A DNA stretch of 64,000 nucleotides from Variovorax sp. V93. GTDB taxonomy: Bacteria > Pseudomonadota > Gammaproteobacteria > Burkholderiales > Burkholderiaceae_C. The stretch is from positions 5,311,001 to 5,375,000 of the forward strand of contig NZ_AP028669.1 of assembly GCF_041154485.1 (NCBI RefSeq), written 5' to 3'. The notes beneath the pieces are model-generated. The model searched no databases and had not been told where the DNA came from. It saw only the letters and a list, made by a program, of their open reading frames with translations. Numbering within the stretch: position 1 is the stretch's first letter; each line of letters begins with the position of its first letter. Positions 30,888 through 41,995 of this stretch are shown here, in pieces. Made by a program: the position numbers and the translations under genes.

Positions 30888-30901
30888 GTCAGTTCAAACA
30901 C

Positions 30902-31363
30902 TTAGATGCGGCATTCAGTCGGAACAAACTTGTTCTTTGCAGCACTGGAAACTGCGCACGTCCACTTGATCGGGCCACCCGGAAGAACACCACTTTGCAA
31001 AGCAGAGCCATTAGCGGTCGGGGTCAACGTGAGGGTCAAAGCACCTGCAGCCGACGTTGTCACCAACGTGATGACGCCGGTCGCAGCAGCCGTACTCATG
31101 GTGCTAAGGTTCTTCAGGCCCGATCCCGATGCAATGGCGTCGACACCAGAATCAAGGGAGGCACCATTCGCGGCATTCTCACCAATGGTCGCCTTCGCGC
31201 CAGAAGCAATGACAATCGCCTCGGTCACACGCGCGCGCACCGTGTAATCCTGATACGCCGGCAGAGCCACAGCAGCCAAGATACCGATGATCGCCACAAC
31301 GATCATCAATTCGATAAGGGTGAAACCCTTTTGCACGTTGCGTGCGATAGAACGACGGTTCAT
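30902..31363 (-). CDS. pilA: Major type IV pilin PilA
   Basis: 153 residues. Short leader [13 protein letters not shown], cleavage before Phe14, then [20 protein letters not shown] with Glu18 (mature +5). The alpha1 helix continues through [11 protein letters not shown]. The globular domain is Ser/Thr/Ala-rich, and a C-terminal disulfide loop is likely between Cys136 and Cys151. The size and the own promoter/terminator fit a major pilin. The Ser/Thr-rich surface and the neighbouring PglL-type gene make it a likely O-glycosylation target. Confidence 0.93.
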   Translation of the reverse strand: MNRRSIARNVQKGFTLIELMIVVAIIGILAAVALPAYQDYTVRARVTEAIVIASGAKATIGENAANGASLDSGVDAIASGSGLKNLSTMSTAAATGVITLVTTSAAGALTLTLTPTANGSALQSGVLPGGPIKWTCAVSSAAKNKFVPTECRI

Positions 31364-31422
31364 TCAAAAACTCCAGGTTGGTTGTAGAGCCCGGGAGCCA
31401 AGCCCGGAGCGCGGTAACTTCC

Positions 31423-31437
31423 GCAGCATCTGTGCCA
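31423..31437 (-). promoter_or_regulatory. Putative sigma-54 (-24/-12) promoter of pilA
   Basis: On the minus strand the sequence reads TGGCAC-AGATG-CTGC. It matches the sigma-54 consensus TGGCAC-N5-TTGC except for one base at -12, with the essential GG and GC spaced correctly. It is about 60 bases upstream of the pilA ATG. pilA genes are often controlled by PilS/PilR and sigma-54. The rest of the 31364-31566 interval shows nothing else I can name. Confidence 0.65.
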
Positions 31438-31566
31438 TCTCGTTTAGAGGGGCTGCGCCACCAAAATCGAGTACTTTGTGCGCAATTGAGTTACATCGAG
31501 TGACACAAAGAGCCCGCAAAAGCTACGAGTCGTGACAATTTTGTCAGCACCTTTCCCGCCGCAGAC

Positions 31567-32370
31567 TCAAAACGTCAGCACCCCATCCGCCTTCAGCCAC
31601 CGGATATCCCGCTGCGCCAACCCCGCCACCTGGTGCCCAGCCAGATCCTCGATCTGCCACATGATCTCCTCGGTTTCCGCCGGCTTGGTGTGGGTGATGT
31701 AGATCGGAAACTTCTTGCCCGGATCGATGTGCGCCAGCTCATCGGCCAGTGCCCGGGGCGACAGGTGCAGGCTGCGTTCGGCCAGGGCTTGCTCGCGGTT
31801 GCTGAATGCCGTTTCTATGACGAGCATGGCCACGTCCAGGGCGTTGAGGCGGTCCCAGAAGGGGGTGTTGCGCTCGGTGTCGCCGGTGAAGACCCAGTTG
31901 GCGCCGCCTTCGGCGCGGCTCACGGCAAAGCCGCAGGCGGGCACGGTGTGCACGGCCGGCAGCACCTCGATGCGCTTGGGGGCGGCGCTGCCCAGCTGCA
32001 GCACCTGGCCCACGGCAATGTCGTGAAAGCTCACGAAGGGCGCCTCGGGGCTGGGAATGCTTTCGAAGTCGGGCCAGATGACGTTGTTGAACACGTGGGC
32101 GCGCAGCGCCTCGATGGTGGCGCGCAGGGCGTGCACGCGCAGCGGGCGGGTGCGGCGGCCGGCCACGGCGTCGAGCATGAGGGGCAGCGCGGCGATGTGG
32201 TCGAGGTGGCTGTGGGTGAGCACCACGTCGTCGATGCCGGCCATTTCTTCGAGGGTGAGGTCGCCCACGCCGGTGCCCGCATCGACGAGCAGGTCGGTGT
32301 CGATCAGGAACGAGGTGGTCCGGCAGTCCTTGGCAATGGCGCCCGAGCAACCCAGCACGCGAACCTGCAT
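31567..32370 (-). CDS. Class II-like cyclic-nucleotide phosphodiesterase (metallo-beta-lactamase fold)
   Basis: 267 residues. The metal motif THSHLDH is at 52-58. Further ligands are likely in PAVHTVPACGF (about 150), FTGDTER (about 177) and YITHTKPAE (about 234). This pattern is the 3',5'-cyclic-nucleotide phosphodiesterase (PDEase_II/CpdP-like) group rather than RNase Z. The start MQVRVLGCSGA fits the fold. It follows the adenylate cyclase gene by 35 bases in the same direction, so synthesis and breakdown of cAMP may be co-transcribed. Confidence 0.82.
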   Translation of the reverse strand: MQVRVLGCSGAIAKDCRTTSFLIDTDLLVDAGTGVGDLTLEEMAGIDDVVLTHSHLDHIAALPLMLDAVAGRRTRPLRVHALRATIEALRAHVFNNVIWPDFESIPSPEAPFVSFHDIAVGQVLQLGSAAPKRIEVLPAVHTVPACGFAVSRAEGGANWVFTGDTERNTPFWDRLNALDVAMLVIETAFSNREQALAERSLHLSPRALADELAHIDPGKKFPIYITHTKPAETEEIMWQIEDLAGHQVAGLAQRDIRWLKADGVLTF

Positions 32371-32405
32371 TGTGAGAGCCCCTCTGCTTGTGTCTTCTGC
32401 TGCCG

Positions 32406-34664
32406 TCATTTGGTTTCGAACCGGGTTGCGCCGTCCCATTCGGGGTCCTGGGGCCGCAACGCCATGGAGGCTAATCGTTGTGCGTAGAGCTGGTAAAGGA
32501 CTTTTTTGGCATCCGCGGCCAAGAGCGGATCCAGCAAGTTCCGGCCCACGGCCCAGTCCTGGCGGCGGTAGGCGGCAAGCACTTCGGCCCAGCGCTGCAG
32601 CTGGGCGGATTGCTGCAGTGCGGCAGGGGTTTGTGACTCTGCTTGTGTGGCGGCGCCCAGCGGCGTGAACACGGCCACGGCCTGGGCGCGGCCCTTGACG
32701 AGCACGCTGTCGAGCTCCTGCCAGACGAAGCCGGGCGCGAGTTCGCGTGTGGCGCCGCTGGCGACGATCTCCACGCCGTAGTGCACGCTCAGGCCTTCGA
32801 GGCGGGAGGCGAGGTTGACCGCATCGCCCACCACGGTGTAGCTGCGCCGCGCGGCCGAGCCCATGTCGCCCACGCTCATGACGCCGCTGTTGATGCCGAT
32901 GCCCACGCTGATCTCGGGGCGGCCGGTGGTGCGGTGGATGTTGTTGATGTCGCGCACGGCCTCGGCCATGTCGAGCGCGGCGCGCACGGCCAGGGTGGCG
33001 TGGTCGGGGGTGTCGATGGGGGCGCCCCAGAACGCCATGACGCAGTCGCCCATGTATTTGTCGACGGTGCCGCGGTGGGTGCTGATGACGTGGGTGAGCC
33101 GGTTGAACACGTTGTTCAGGAAGGCCTGCAGCTCGGCCGGGGCCATCTGCTCGGACAGGCGGGTGAAGTTGCGCATGTCGCAGAACATGACGGTCATGGT
33201 CTTGCTCTCGGCGCGCATGCTGTAGCGGCCGGGCGTTGCGAGCATTTCGTTGACGAGCTGCGGCGGCACGTAGGTGCCGAAGAGCCGCACCAGGCCGCGG
33301 CGGGCGCGCGATTCGACGAAGTAGCCCCAGCCCATGTTGAAGGCAAAGGCGAGCGCGGCCATGGCCAGCGCGGAAGCGAGCGGCAGCACGAGGCTGTGGT
33401 GCTGGTAGAGCCAGGCGTTGACGCCGACCAGGGCCGCGACGGTGGCAATGGCAAGCACCACCGCGCGCGGAGCCGGCAGCAGCGACAGGCCCAGCGCCAG
33501 CACCAGGCCCGCGGCCAGCACGCTGAGCACTTCGTAGCCGGGGGCGTAGTCGGGCACCGCGAGCAGGCGGTGGTCGAGCATGGCCGAGACGATGTTGGCA
33601 TGCACTTCGACGCCGGGAAAGGCAGCGCCGACGGGGGTGGCGCGCAGGTCTTGCAGGCCCGGGGCGGTGGCGCCGACGAGCACGATGCGGTCCTTCAACT
33701 CGCCGGGGGCGAGCCGGCCTTCGAGCACGTCGCCGGCGGACACGTAGCGGAACGAGCCGCCGTGCGCGCCGCCGGGGCCGCGGAAAGGCACCTGCATGGA
33801 AGCGGCTTCGTTGACGGGTATGCGCAGGCCGCCGACCAGCAAGGACTGGAGCGGGGGCGCGGCGCCGCCCGACGCAAAGGCCGGCCGCACGGGCGGCGTG
33901 CCGCTGGCGAGCCGGTAGACGGCGAGCCCCAGCGACTCGTAGTAGCCGGGCAGGGCACGGTCGCCTTCATAGCGGGCAATGAGCGGCACGGCGCGGATGA
34001 CGCCGTCGCCGTTGGACATGACCAGGGTGTTGAGAAAGCCCGCCGCCGGCGCGGCAGCGGCCAGCAGGGGCAGGCTGGCGCCAAAGCCGTTCCAGGCCGT
34101 GGCATAGCCGCGGCCCGGCGGAAAGGCCTCGGCCTGCAGCACGGGGGCCGGCGGCAGCTGGCCCTTGGCGCCGGGCCTTTCGGTGCGCGTGAAGTAGTAG
34201 CCGAGCGCCACGCGCTGGCCTTGCATGGCGGCGGCAAAGATGGCGTCGTTGTCGAGCGTGGGGGCGAGCCGGTCGATTTCCTCAGACAGGCCCGGCATGT
34301 CGCGCAGCGGGCCGCGTGCGATCTGGCGCAGCTTGTCGAGGCCGGCGCTCCGGTCGGGCTCGACGAACATCACGTCGAAGCCCAGCGCCGCCGCCTGCTG
34401 CCGCCCGGTGAGTTCCCGGGTGAGCCGGGCCAGCTTGTCGCGCGACCAGGGCCATTGCCCTTGCCGGGTGAGGCTGGCGTCGTCGACGTCGACGATCACG
34501 ATGCGCGGGTCGAGCGTGCCCGGCATGGTGGCGCGCAGGCGGGTGTCGTAGATCAGGTGGTCGAGCCGGTCGATGGCATCCAGGCGCCAGAGGCCGGTGG
34601 CATGTGCCAGCGCGAGCAGGACCGGCAGCAGTGTGATGGCAATGCGCAGTCCATGGCGCCTCAT
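32406..34664 (-). CDS. CHASE2-domain adenylate/guanylate cyclase
   Basis: 752 residues. An N-terminal membrane helix, then a periplasmic CHASE2 sensor (about 25-350), three membrane helices (about 365-450), and a class III cyclase domain (about 485-625). Metal-binding Asp residues are in MFCDMRNF and DKYMGDCVMAF. The Lys of DKYMGD and the Thr of YTVVGDAVNLASR fit adenine specificity (class IIIb). A helical tail follows. An alternative GTG start lies 3 codons upstream. It is flanked by FHA/PP2C and phosphodiesterase genes. Confidence 0.9.
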   Translation of the reverse strand: MRRHGLRIAITLLPVLLALAHATGLWRLDAIDRLDHLIYDTRLRATMPGTLDPRIVIVDVDDASLTRQGQWPWSRDKLARLTRELTGRQQAAALGFDVMFVEPDRSAGLDKLRQIARGPLRDMPGLSEEIDRLAPTLDNDAIFAAAMQGQRVALGYYFTRTERPGAKGQLPPAPVLQAEAFPPGRGYATAWNGFGASLPLLAAAAPAAGFLNTLVMSNGDGVIRAVPLIARYEGDRALPGYYESLGLAVYRLASGTPPVRPAFASGGAAPPLQSLLVGGLRIPVNEAASMQVPFRGPGGAHGGSFRYVSAGDVLEGRLAPGELKDRIVLVGATAPGLQDLRATPVGAAFPGVEVHANIVSAMLDHRLLAVPDYAPGYEVLSVLAAGLVLALGLSLLPAPRAVVLAIATVAALVGVNAWLYQHHSLVLPLASALAMAALAFAFNMGWGYFVESRARRGLVRLFGTYVPPQLVNEMLATPGRYSMRAESKTMTVMFCDMRNFTRLSEQMAPAELQAFLNNVFNRLTHVISTHRGTVDKYMGDCVMAFWGAPIDTPDHATLAVRAALDMAEAVRDINNIHRTTGRPEISVGIGINSGVMSVGDMGSAARRSYTVVGDAVNLASRLEGLSVHYGVEIVASGATRELAPGFVWQELDSVLVKGRAQAVAVFTPLGAATQAESQTPAALQQSAQLQRWAEVLAAYRRQDWAVGRNLLDPLLAADAKKVLYQLYAQRLASMALRPQDPEWDGATRFETK

Positions 34665-34715
34665 GGCAGTCACCAGCGCACCCTTGGCGCCGCCACTGCT
34701 GCGCCGCAAGAAAAA

Positions 34716-35369
34716 TCAGACCCGCACGAACTGCATGCGCGTGGCGCCGCCGAGCTCGAGCACGTCGCCTTCCTGCAGCCCGACGGGCTCGGCGCCGAGC
34801 GGCGCGTCGTTGAGCGTGACGCCGCCCATGATGGTGGAAGCCAGGTAGCTCTGCCGGCGGCGCGTGACGACCGCCACCGCAACGCCGGGCTTGCCGATGG
34901 TGGTGACCACCTTCTGCAGCGGCACTTCCTGCCCCTGGTCGGTGCCCGAGAGAACGCGCAGCACGGGTATGCCGAGTTCGAGCAGCGCGCCGGCTTCGGT
35001 GGGCGCAGCCGACAGTGGAACGGAGGCCGCGTAGTCGCCGCGCGCAGCGCGGGTGGAACCGGTATCGGAAGCCGCGCTGCTGCGCGCGCGGAAGTGCAGG
35101 CGGCAGCCGCCGATTTCGATGACGTCGTTGTCCTTGAGCTTCTGCTGCTTCTGGACGACGATCGCATTGACGTAGGTGCCGTTGGTGCTGTTGAGATCTT
35201 CAATTTCGACTTCGCCACCGCGCATGTGCAGCACGGCATGCTCGCCGCTGACCGCGAGATTGTCGAGCACGATGTCGTTGTAGGCGCGCCGCCCCAGCGT
35301 GGTCCGGTCCTTGGCAAGCGCCATTTGCCCGATGACAGTGCCATCGATCGAAATGATCATCTTCGGCAT
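34716..35369 (-). CDS. FHA-domain protein, probably with a second degenerate FHA domain
   Basis: 217 residues. The N-terminal FHA domain (about 3-92) has all signature parts: LGRRAYNDIVL, VSGEHAVL, NSTNGTYVN. The C-terminal part (about 130-217) repeats the outline (VVTTIGKPG..., GGVTLNDAPLG..., LQEGDVLELGG) but lacks the S-x-x-H phosphothreonine contact, so it may not bind phosphopeptide. It lies between PP2C and cyclase genes, suggesting that a Thr-phosphorylation signal reaches the cyclase. No Ser/Thr kinase gene is in the window. Confidence 0.88.
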   Translation of the reverse strand: MPKMIISIDGTVIGQMALAKDRTTLGRRAYNDIVLDNLAVSGEHAVLHMRGGEVEIEDLNSTNGTYVNAIVVQKQQKLKDNDVIEIGGCRLHFRARSSAASDTGSTRAARGDYAASVPLSAAPTEAGALLELGIPVLRVLSGTDQGQEVPLQKVVTTIGKPGVAVAVVTRRRQSYLASTIMGGVTLNDAPLGAEPVGLQEGDVLELGGATRMQFVRV

Positions 35370-35393
35370 TGCCGACTCCCTGAATGCATGTTT

Positions 35394-36194
35394 TTATTCA
35401 GGCGCACTGCCAACGCGCGCCCTGGCCAGGACAACTGAAATATTGTCCCGGCCGCCATTGTCGTTGGCAACGGCCACCAGAAGTGATGCTTTCTGCTGAA
35501 GCTCGACATCGTGATTCAAAAGCGTGAAAAGCTGCGCATCCGGGACCATCTCGCTGAGCCCGTCGGAGCAGAGCATATAGAGATCGTCGGGCCTTGCGGT
35601 GTGCTCGTGCATCTCGAGCACCACCTGCGGCTCCACGCCCATGGCGCGCGTCACCAGGTTGCGGTGCGGGGAGATCAGCGCTTCCTCGGCCGTGATGGCG
35701 CCGGCGTCGAGCTGCTGCTGGCGCAGCGAGTGGTCGCGCGTGAGCTGCTCGAGCTTGTTGTTGCGCAGGCGGTAGCAGCGCGAATCGCCGATGTGGCCGA
35801 CCAGCACGCGCTGGGGCCGGAACGCGGCCAGCACCAGGGTGGTTCCCATGCCGTGGAGTTCGGCATTGGCCAGGCCGGCTTCGAGGATGGCGGAGTTGGC
35901 CTCGTCGGTGGCCGCCTGCAGGGCCCGCCGGACCACGCGCGCGGGCGCCTGCAGGCCGGCCTGCGCGAACCAGCGCGCGAAGCTGGCGTGCACCAGCGAC
36001 ACGGCCATGGCGCTGGCCACTTCGCCGCCCTTGTAGCCGCCCATGCCGTCGGCCAGCACGGCCAGGCCGAGCGCGGGGTCGATGTGAAGGTCGTCCTCGT
36101 TGTGGGCCCGTGCGCGGCCCACGTCGGTCAGCCCCGCAAAGTCCCAGGAGAGCTGGGGCCGGGTGGAGAAAAGCGACGCGCCGACACTTGCCAT
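35394..36194 (-). CDS. PP2C-family Ser/Thr protein phosphatase
   Basis: 266 residues. PPM motifs in order: GRARAHNEDDLHID (about 28-41), LAVLADGMGGYKGGE, GHIGDSRCYRLR, LTRDHSL, LCSDGLSEMV and NGGRDNISVVL. All metal-binding Asp are present. Bacterial Stp1/PppA type. It precedes the FHA gene by 24 bases and is followed by the cyclase, giving a compact phospho-signalling set. Confidence 0.92.
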   Translation of the reverse strand: MASVGASLFSTRPQLSWDFAGLTDVGRARAHNEDDLHIDPALGLAVLADGMGGYKGGEVASAMAVSLVHASFARWFAQAGLQAPARVVRRALQAATDEANSAILEAGLANAELHGMGTTLVLAAFRPQRVLVGHIGDSRCYRLRNNKLEQLTRDHSLRQQQLDAGAITAEEALISPHRNLVTRAMGVEPQVVLEMHEHTARPDDLYMLCSDGLSEMVPDAQLFTLLNHDVELQQKASLLVAVANDNGGRDNISVVLARARVGSAPE

Positions 36195-36225
36195 ATGTTT
36201 TCAGAAGCGTGGACGCGCGACGGTT

Positions 36226-36912
36226 TCAGCGCCCCGCAGCGGCCTGCGCGCGCCGCTGAAGCAGGCGGCCCACGGCCACCACGAAGAAGGCGCCGGCGGC
36301 GGCTGCCGCATGGAGGAGCCACGGATTGGCGGCCAGCACCTCGCGCAGCGACACGTCGCTCGCTATTGTTTCGCCGCCGACCCAGCCGATCAGGGCGGCG
36401 CCCAGCATGACGACGATCGGAAAGCGTTCCATCAGCTTGATCATGAGCGTGCTGCCGAAGATCACCAGCGGAATGCTGATGGCCAGGCCAAGGACCAGCA
36501 GCACCATGTTGCCCTGCGCGGCGGCCGCCACGGCAATCACGTTGTCCAGGCTCATGACCAGGTCCGCCAGCAGGATGGTGCGCACGGCCGCCATCATGCT
36601 GCCGTATTCCTTGGCTTCTCCATCGCCCTCGTCTTCTTCGCTCAGCAACTGCAGGCCGATCCACAGCAGCAGCAGGCCGCCCACGATCTGCAGGTAAGGC
36701 AGCGCCAGCAGCCTGGCCGCCACCACCGTGAGCACGATGCGCAGCACCACCGCCGCGCCCGAGCCGAACAGCACGGCCTTTTTCTGCTGCGCTGGCGGCA
36801 GCGAACGGGCCGCCATGGCAATCACCACGGCGTTGTCGCCCGAAAGAATGATGTTGATCCAGACAATCTTGATCAGACCGATCCAGAAATCGGCGCCTTG
36901 AAGGAGTTCCAT
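36226..36912 (-). CDS. TerC/Alx-family integral membrane protein (YjbE-type)
   Basis: 228 residues with about 7 membrane helices. Signature acidic motifs ILSGDNAVVIAMAAR (about 20-34) and DLVMSLDNVIAVAAAAQGN (about 107-125) of the TerC family, linked to metal (Mn) efflux. An acidic cytosolic loop LLSEEDEGDGEAKEYG is near 80-95. A strong terminator lies only 33-60 bases upstream of its start, so it either uses a promoter within the terminator region or depends on readthrough from sucD. Confidence 0.88.
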   Translation of the reverse strand: MELLQGADFWIGLIKIVWINIILSGDNAVVIAMAARSLPPAQQKKAVLFGSGAAVVLRIVLTVVAARLLALPYLQIVGGLLLLWIGLQLLSEEDEGDGEAKEYGSMMAAVRTILLADLVMSLDNVIAVAAAAQGNMVLLVLGLAISIPLVIFGSTLMIKLMERFPIVVMLGAALIGWVGGETIASDVSLREVLAANPWLLHAAAAAGAFFVVAVGRLLQRRAQAAAGR

Positions 36913-36938
36913 GTCTCTTGTTCCACTGTGTTGTAGTG

Positions 36939-36975
36939 AAAAAAGCGCCCGCAATCCAGATTGCGGGCGCTTTTT
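36939..36975 (-). terminator. Strong bidirectional-looking terminator between sucD and terC
   Basis: Perfect 11-bp stem (GCGCCCGCAAT at 36945-36955 with its complement at 36960-36970), CCAG tetraloop, six A before and five T after, so both strands end in a U-run. It lies 38 bases past the sucD stop and 27 bases upstream of the terC ATG. Confidence 0.9.
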
Positions 36976-37012
36976 CTTTTTGCGTGGTGCGCGGAGAACT
37001 GCCGGGGGCTTG

Positions 37013-37906
37013 TTAGAGCTGGGCCTTGAGCAGCTTCGCAAGTTCCGAGAAGTTGCGCGTCACGGTGAAGCCGCATTCTTCCATGATGGCGAGCTTGGCA
37101 TCGGCGGTGTCGGCACCGCCCGAGATCAGCGCGCCGGCGTGGCCCATGCGCTTGCCGGGAGGGGCAGTGACGCCGGCGATGAAGCCGACCACCGGCTTCT
37201 TCATGTGTTCCTTGCACCAGCGGGCCGCGTCGGCTTCGTCGGGTCCGCCGATTTCGCCGATCATGATGACGGCGTCGGTATCGGGATCGTCGTTGAAGGC
37301 CTTCATCACGTCGATGTGCTTGAGGCCGTTGATCGGGTCGCCGCCGATGCCCACGGCCGACGATTGGCCGAGGCCGATTTCGGTCAGCTGCGCAACGGCT
37401 TCATACGTGAGCGTGCCCGAGCGCGAAACCACGCCGATGCGGCCCTTGCGGTGGATGTGGCCGGGCATGATGCCGATCTTGATTTCGTCGGGCGTGATCA
37501 GGCCGGGGCAGTTCGGGCCCAGCAGCAGGGTCTTCTTGCCGCCGGCCGCTTCCTTGGCCTTCATCTTGTTGCGCACTTCGAGCATGTCGCGAACCGGAAT
37601 GCCTTCGGTGATGCAGATCGCCAGGTCGAGGTCGGCCTCGACGGCTTCCCAGATGGCAGCGGCCGCGCCTGCCGGCGGCACGTAGATCACCGACACGGTG
37701 GCGCCGGTCTGCGAAGCGGCTTCCTTCACCGAGCCGAAGATCGGGATGTTGAAGATCGACTCGCCGGCCTTCTTGGGGTTCACGCCCGCCACGAAGCAGT
37801 TCTTGCCGTTCGCGTATTCCTGGCACTTCTCGGTGTGGAACTGGCCGGTCTTGCCCGTGATGCCTTGCGTGATGACTTTGGTGTCTTTGTTGATATAGAT
37901 CGACAT
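37013..37906 (-). CDS. sucD: Succinate-CoA ligase, ADP-forming, alpha subunit
   Basis: 297 residues, standard length. It carries the CoA-binding N-terminal Rossmann domain ([16 protein letters not shown]) and the phosphohistidine region [15 protein letters not shown] (His about 246). TCA-cycle enzyme working with SucC, encoded 10 bases upstream. Typical Burkholderiales order sucC-sucD. Confidence 0.97.
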   Translation of the reverse strand: MSIYINKDTKVITQGITGKTGQFHTEKCQEYANGKNCFVAGVNPKKAGESIFNIPIFGSVKEAASQTGATVSVIYVPPAGAAAAIWEAVEADLDLAICITEGIPVRDMLEVRNKMKAKEAAGGKKTLLLGPNCPGLITPDEIKIGIMPGHIHRKGRIGVVSRSGTLTYEAVAQLTEIGLGQSSAVGIGGDPINGLKHIDVMKAFNDDPDTDAVIMIGEIGGPDEADAARWCKEHMKKPVVGFIAGVTAPPGKRMGHAGALISGGADTADAKLAIMEECGFTVTRNFSELAKLLKAQL

Positions 37907-37916
37907 GACTTGTTCC

Positions 37917-39083
<1,167 letters not shown>

Positions 39084-39289
39084 GAGGGATGTCTCTCGGA
39101 AGGAGGAGGTTGAGAACGGGAGATCTGGGGTCTGAGGCGTCTTTGGCTCTGTTGCTCGCGGGCGACGGCAGCCTGACGGCTGGGGGCGGCGAACAACCGC
39201 GGACTGTATCATGGTGCGGCGCACCAATACTCGACGTGACCTTGCGGTCAATACGTACTTTCTTCTAGCTCCCCTACGCATACTCCGAT

Positions 39290-40213
39290 ATGGCCAAGGT
39301 TTTCATCGACGGCGAAGCCGGCACCACCGGCTTGCAGATCCGCGAGCGGCTCCAGACGATGCCGCAGATCGAACTCGTGAGCATTGCGCCCGAGCTGCGA
39401 AAAGACGTGGCCGCCAAGCGCGAGCTGATGGCCGGCGTCGACCTGGTGGTGCTGTGCCTGCACGACGATGCGGCGCGCGAATCGGTCGCGCTGATCGACC
39501 AGCTGCCCGGCAGGAAGCCCAAGATCATCGACGCCTCCACCGCGCACCGCGTGGCGCCGGGCTGGGTGTTCGGCTTCCCTGAACTGGTGCAAGGCCATTG
39601 GCAGGCCGTGGCCGCGGCCGACCGCGTCGGCAACCCGGGCTGCTATGCCACGGGCGCCATCGCCATGGTGCGGCCGCTGGTCGATGCCGGCCTGCTGCCG
39701 GCCGACTTTCCGATTTCGCTGCCCTCGGTGAGCGGCTATTCGGGCGGCGGGCGGGCCATGATCGAAGACTACGAAAACGGCAAGGCGCCGCTTTTCGAGA
39801 CCTACGCGCTCGGCCTCAAGCACAAGCACATCCCGGAGATCATGAAGTACACCGGCCTGACCCGCCGGCCGGTCTTCATTCCTTCGGTGGGCAACTTCAA
39901 GCAGGGCATGCTGGTGCAGCTGCCGCTGCACCTCGACCTGCTGCCCGGCAAGCCGAAGGCCGGCGACCTGCAAGAGGCGCTGGCCGCGCACTACGCCAAG
40001 AGCAACACGCCCGAACAGTTCGTGAAAGTGCTGCCGCCGACCGACGACGGCAAGCTCGACGCGCTGGCGCTCAACGACACCAACAATCTCGAAATCCGCG
40101 TGTTCCCGAACGAGGACCACCGCCACGCCGTGGTGATTGCGCGCCTCGACAACCTCGGCAAGGGCGCGAGCGGCGCCGCGGTCCAGAACCTGAAGCTGAT
40201 GCTGGCGCTCTGA
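39290..40213 (+). CDS. argC: N-acetyl-gamma-glutamyl-phosphate reductase (type 2)
   Basis: 307 residues, matching the short type 2 ArgC. NADP site [13 protein letters not shown], the catalytic Cys in NPGCYATGA (about 118), and [15 protein letters not shown]. Catalyses the third step of arginine synthesis. Stands alone, divergent from sucC and convergent with recX. Confidence 0.95.
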   Translation: MAKVFIDGEAGTTGLQIRERLQTMPQIELVSIAPELRKDVAAKRELMAGVDLVVLCLHDDAARESVALIDQLPGRKPKIIDASTAHRVAPGWVFGFPELVQGHWQAVAAADRVGNPGCYATGAIAMVRPLVDAGLLPADFPISLPSVSGYSGGGRAMIEDYENGKAPLFETYALGLKHKHIPEIMKYTGLTRRPVFIPSVGNFKQGMLVQLPLHLDLLPGKPKAGDLQEALAAHYAKSNTPEQFVKVLPPTDDGKLDALALNDTNNLEIRVFPNEDHRHAVVIARLDNLGKGASGAAVQNLKLMLAL

Positions 40214-40250
40214 GGCCGGCTCCGGCAGGCCGGCGCCGCGGGGCCGGCCG

Positions 40251-40703
40251 TCAGTCTTCGTCGAAATCGCTGCGCAGCACCTTGGCCACCACCGCGCCCG
40301 AAAAGCCGCGCGCCAGCAGGAAGCGCGTTTGCCTGGCGCGCTCCTTCGCATCGGCGGGCGGTGCGTCGAAGCGGCGGCGCCACAGGGCCGTGGCGCGCTC
40401 CACTTCGGTGTCCTGAAGACTGGCCACGGCCTGTGCAATGGCCTCGGGCGCAATGCCCTTGGCCTGCAGTTCCTGCCGCACCCGCAGTGCGCCCGACCGG
40501 GCGGCGCGCTGGTTCAGCACCGAAGCCACCACGCGCGGCTCGCTGATGAAGTCCTTGGCGGCCAGTTCGTCGAGCGCGCGGGCCAGCTCGCCGGGTGCTT
40601 CTTCGTGCTTTGCCAGCTTGCGCTCCAGTTCCGCACGCGAATGCTCGCGCTGGCTCAGGAGCCGCAGCGCGCGGCCTTTGAGGGAGGGGGCGCCGAAAGC
40701 CAT
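40251..40703 (-). CDS. recX: Regulatory protein RecX
   Basis: 150 residues, the usual RecX size and all-helical composition with three repeat-like units ([23 protein letters not shown] opening; [37 protein letters not shown]). It caps RecA filaments. It starts 27 bases after recA and is almost certainly co-transcribed with it. Confidence 0.93.
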   Translation of the reverse strand: MAFGAPSLKGRALRLLSQREHSRAELERKLAKHEEAPGELARALDELAAKDFISEPRVVASVLNQRAARSGALRVRQELQAKGIAPEAIAQAVASLQDTEVERATALWRRRFDAPPADAKERARQTRFLLARGFSGAVVAKVLRSDFDED

Positions 40704-40730
40704 GCGCCGCTTCCGTGCGTGCTCGCCTGC

Positions 40731-41849
<1,119 letters not shown>

Positions 41850-41914
41850 GAAGAAATCTCCTTGAAAATCAACGGTTTGTGTGTGATTGCGGTCCATCTG
41901 CTTTTAATTACAGG

Positions 41915-41930
41915 CTGGATGCTTGAACAG
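41915..41930 (-). promoter_or_regulatory. Putative LexA (SOS) box of recA
   Basis: On the recA strand the sequence is CTGTTCAAGCATCCAG, which fits the CTGT-N8-ACAG LexA consensus with one mismatch. It lies 65-81 bases upstream of the recA ATG and ahead of an AT-rich TGTAATTAA segment that may be the -10 region. Position and match are good; binding is inferred. Confidence 0.6.
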
Positions 41931-41947
41931 TAGTGTAGGGGCTCGTT

Positions 41948-41961
41948 GGTTTGAGTAAACC
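41948..41961. promoter_or_regulatory. Inverted repeat in the marR-recA intergenic region
   Basis: GGTTT-GAGT-AAACC is a 5-bp inverted repeat with a 4-base spacer; a related AGTTTGCTTTACT lies 15 bases further toward the marR start. Such short AT-rich repeats just ahead of marR genes are typical autoregulatory operators. Whether it is one is not shown. Confidence 0.4.
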
Positions 41962-41995
41962 CATTTTTTGGTCAGTTTGCTTTACTATCTAGCCG

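Noticed and set aside
32643..35438. 931-residue plus-strand reading frame opposite the cyclase and FHA genes
   Set aside because: Antisense to two domain-rich genes, and composed of HGH/GQH-like low-quality repeats. A GC-skew artefact.
36913..36944. Manganese (yybP-ykoY) riboswitch before terC
   Set aside because: There are only about 30 bases between the terminator and ATG, and the conserved core of that riboswitch is not visible.
40214..40250. GC-rich hairpin between argC and recX as terminator
   Set aside because: GGCCGG-rich arms can pair, but no T-run follows on either strand.
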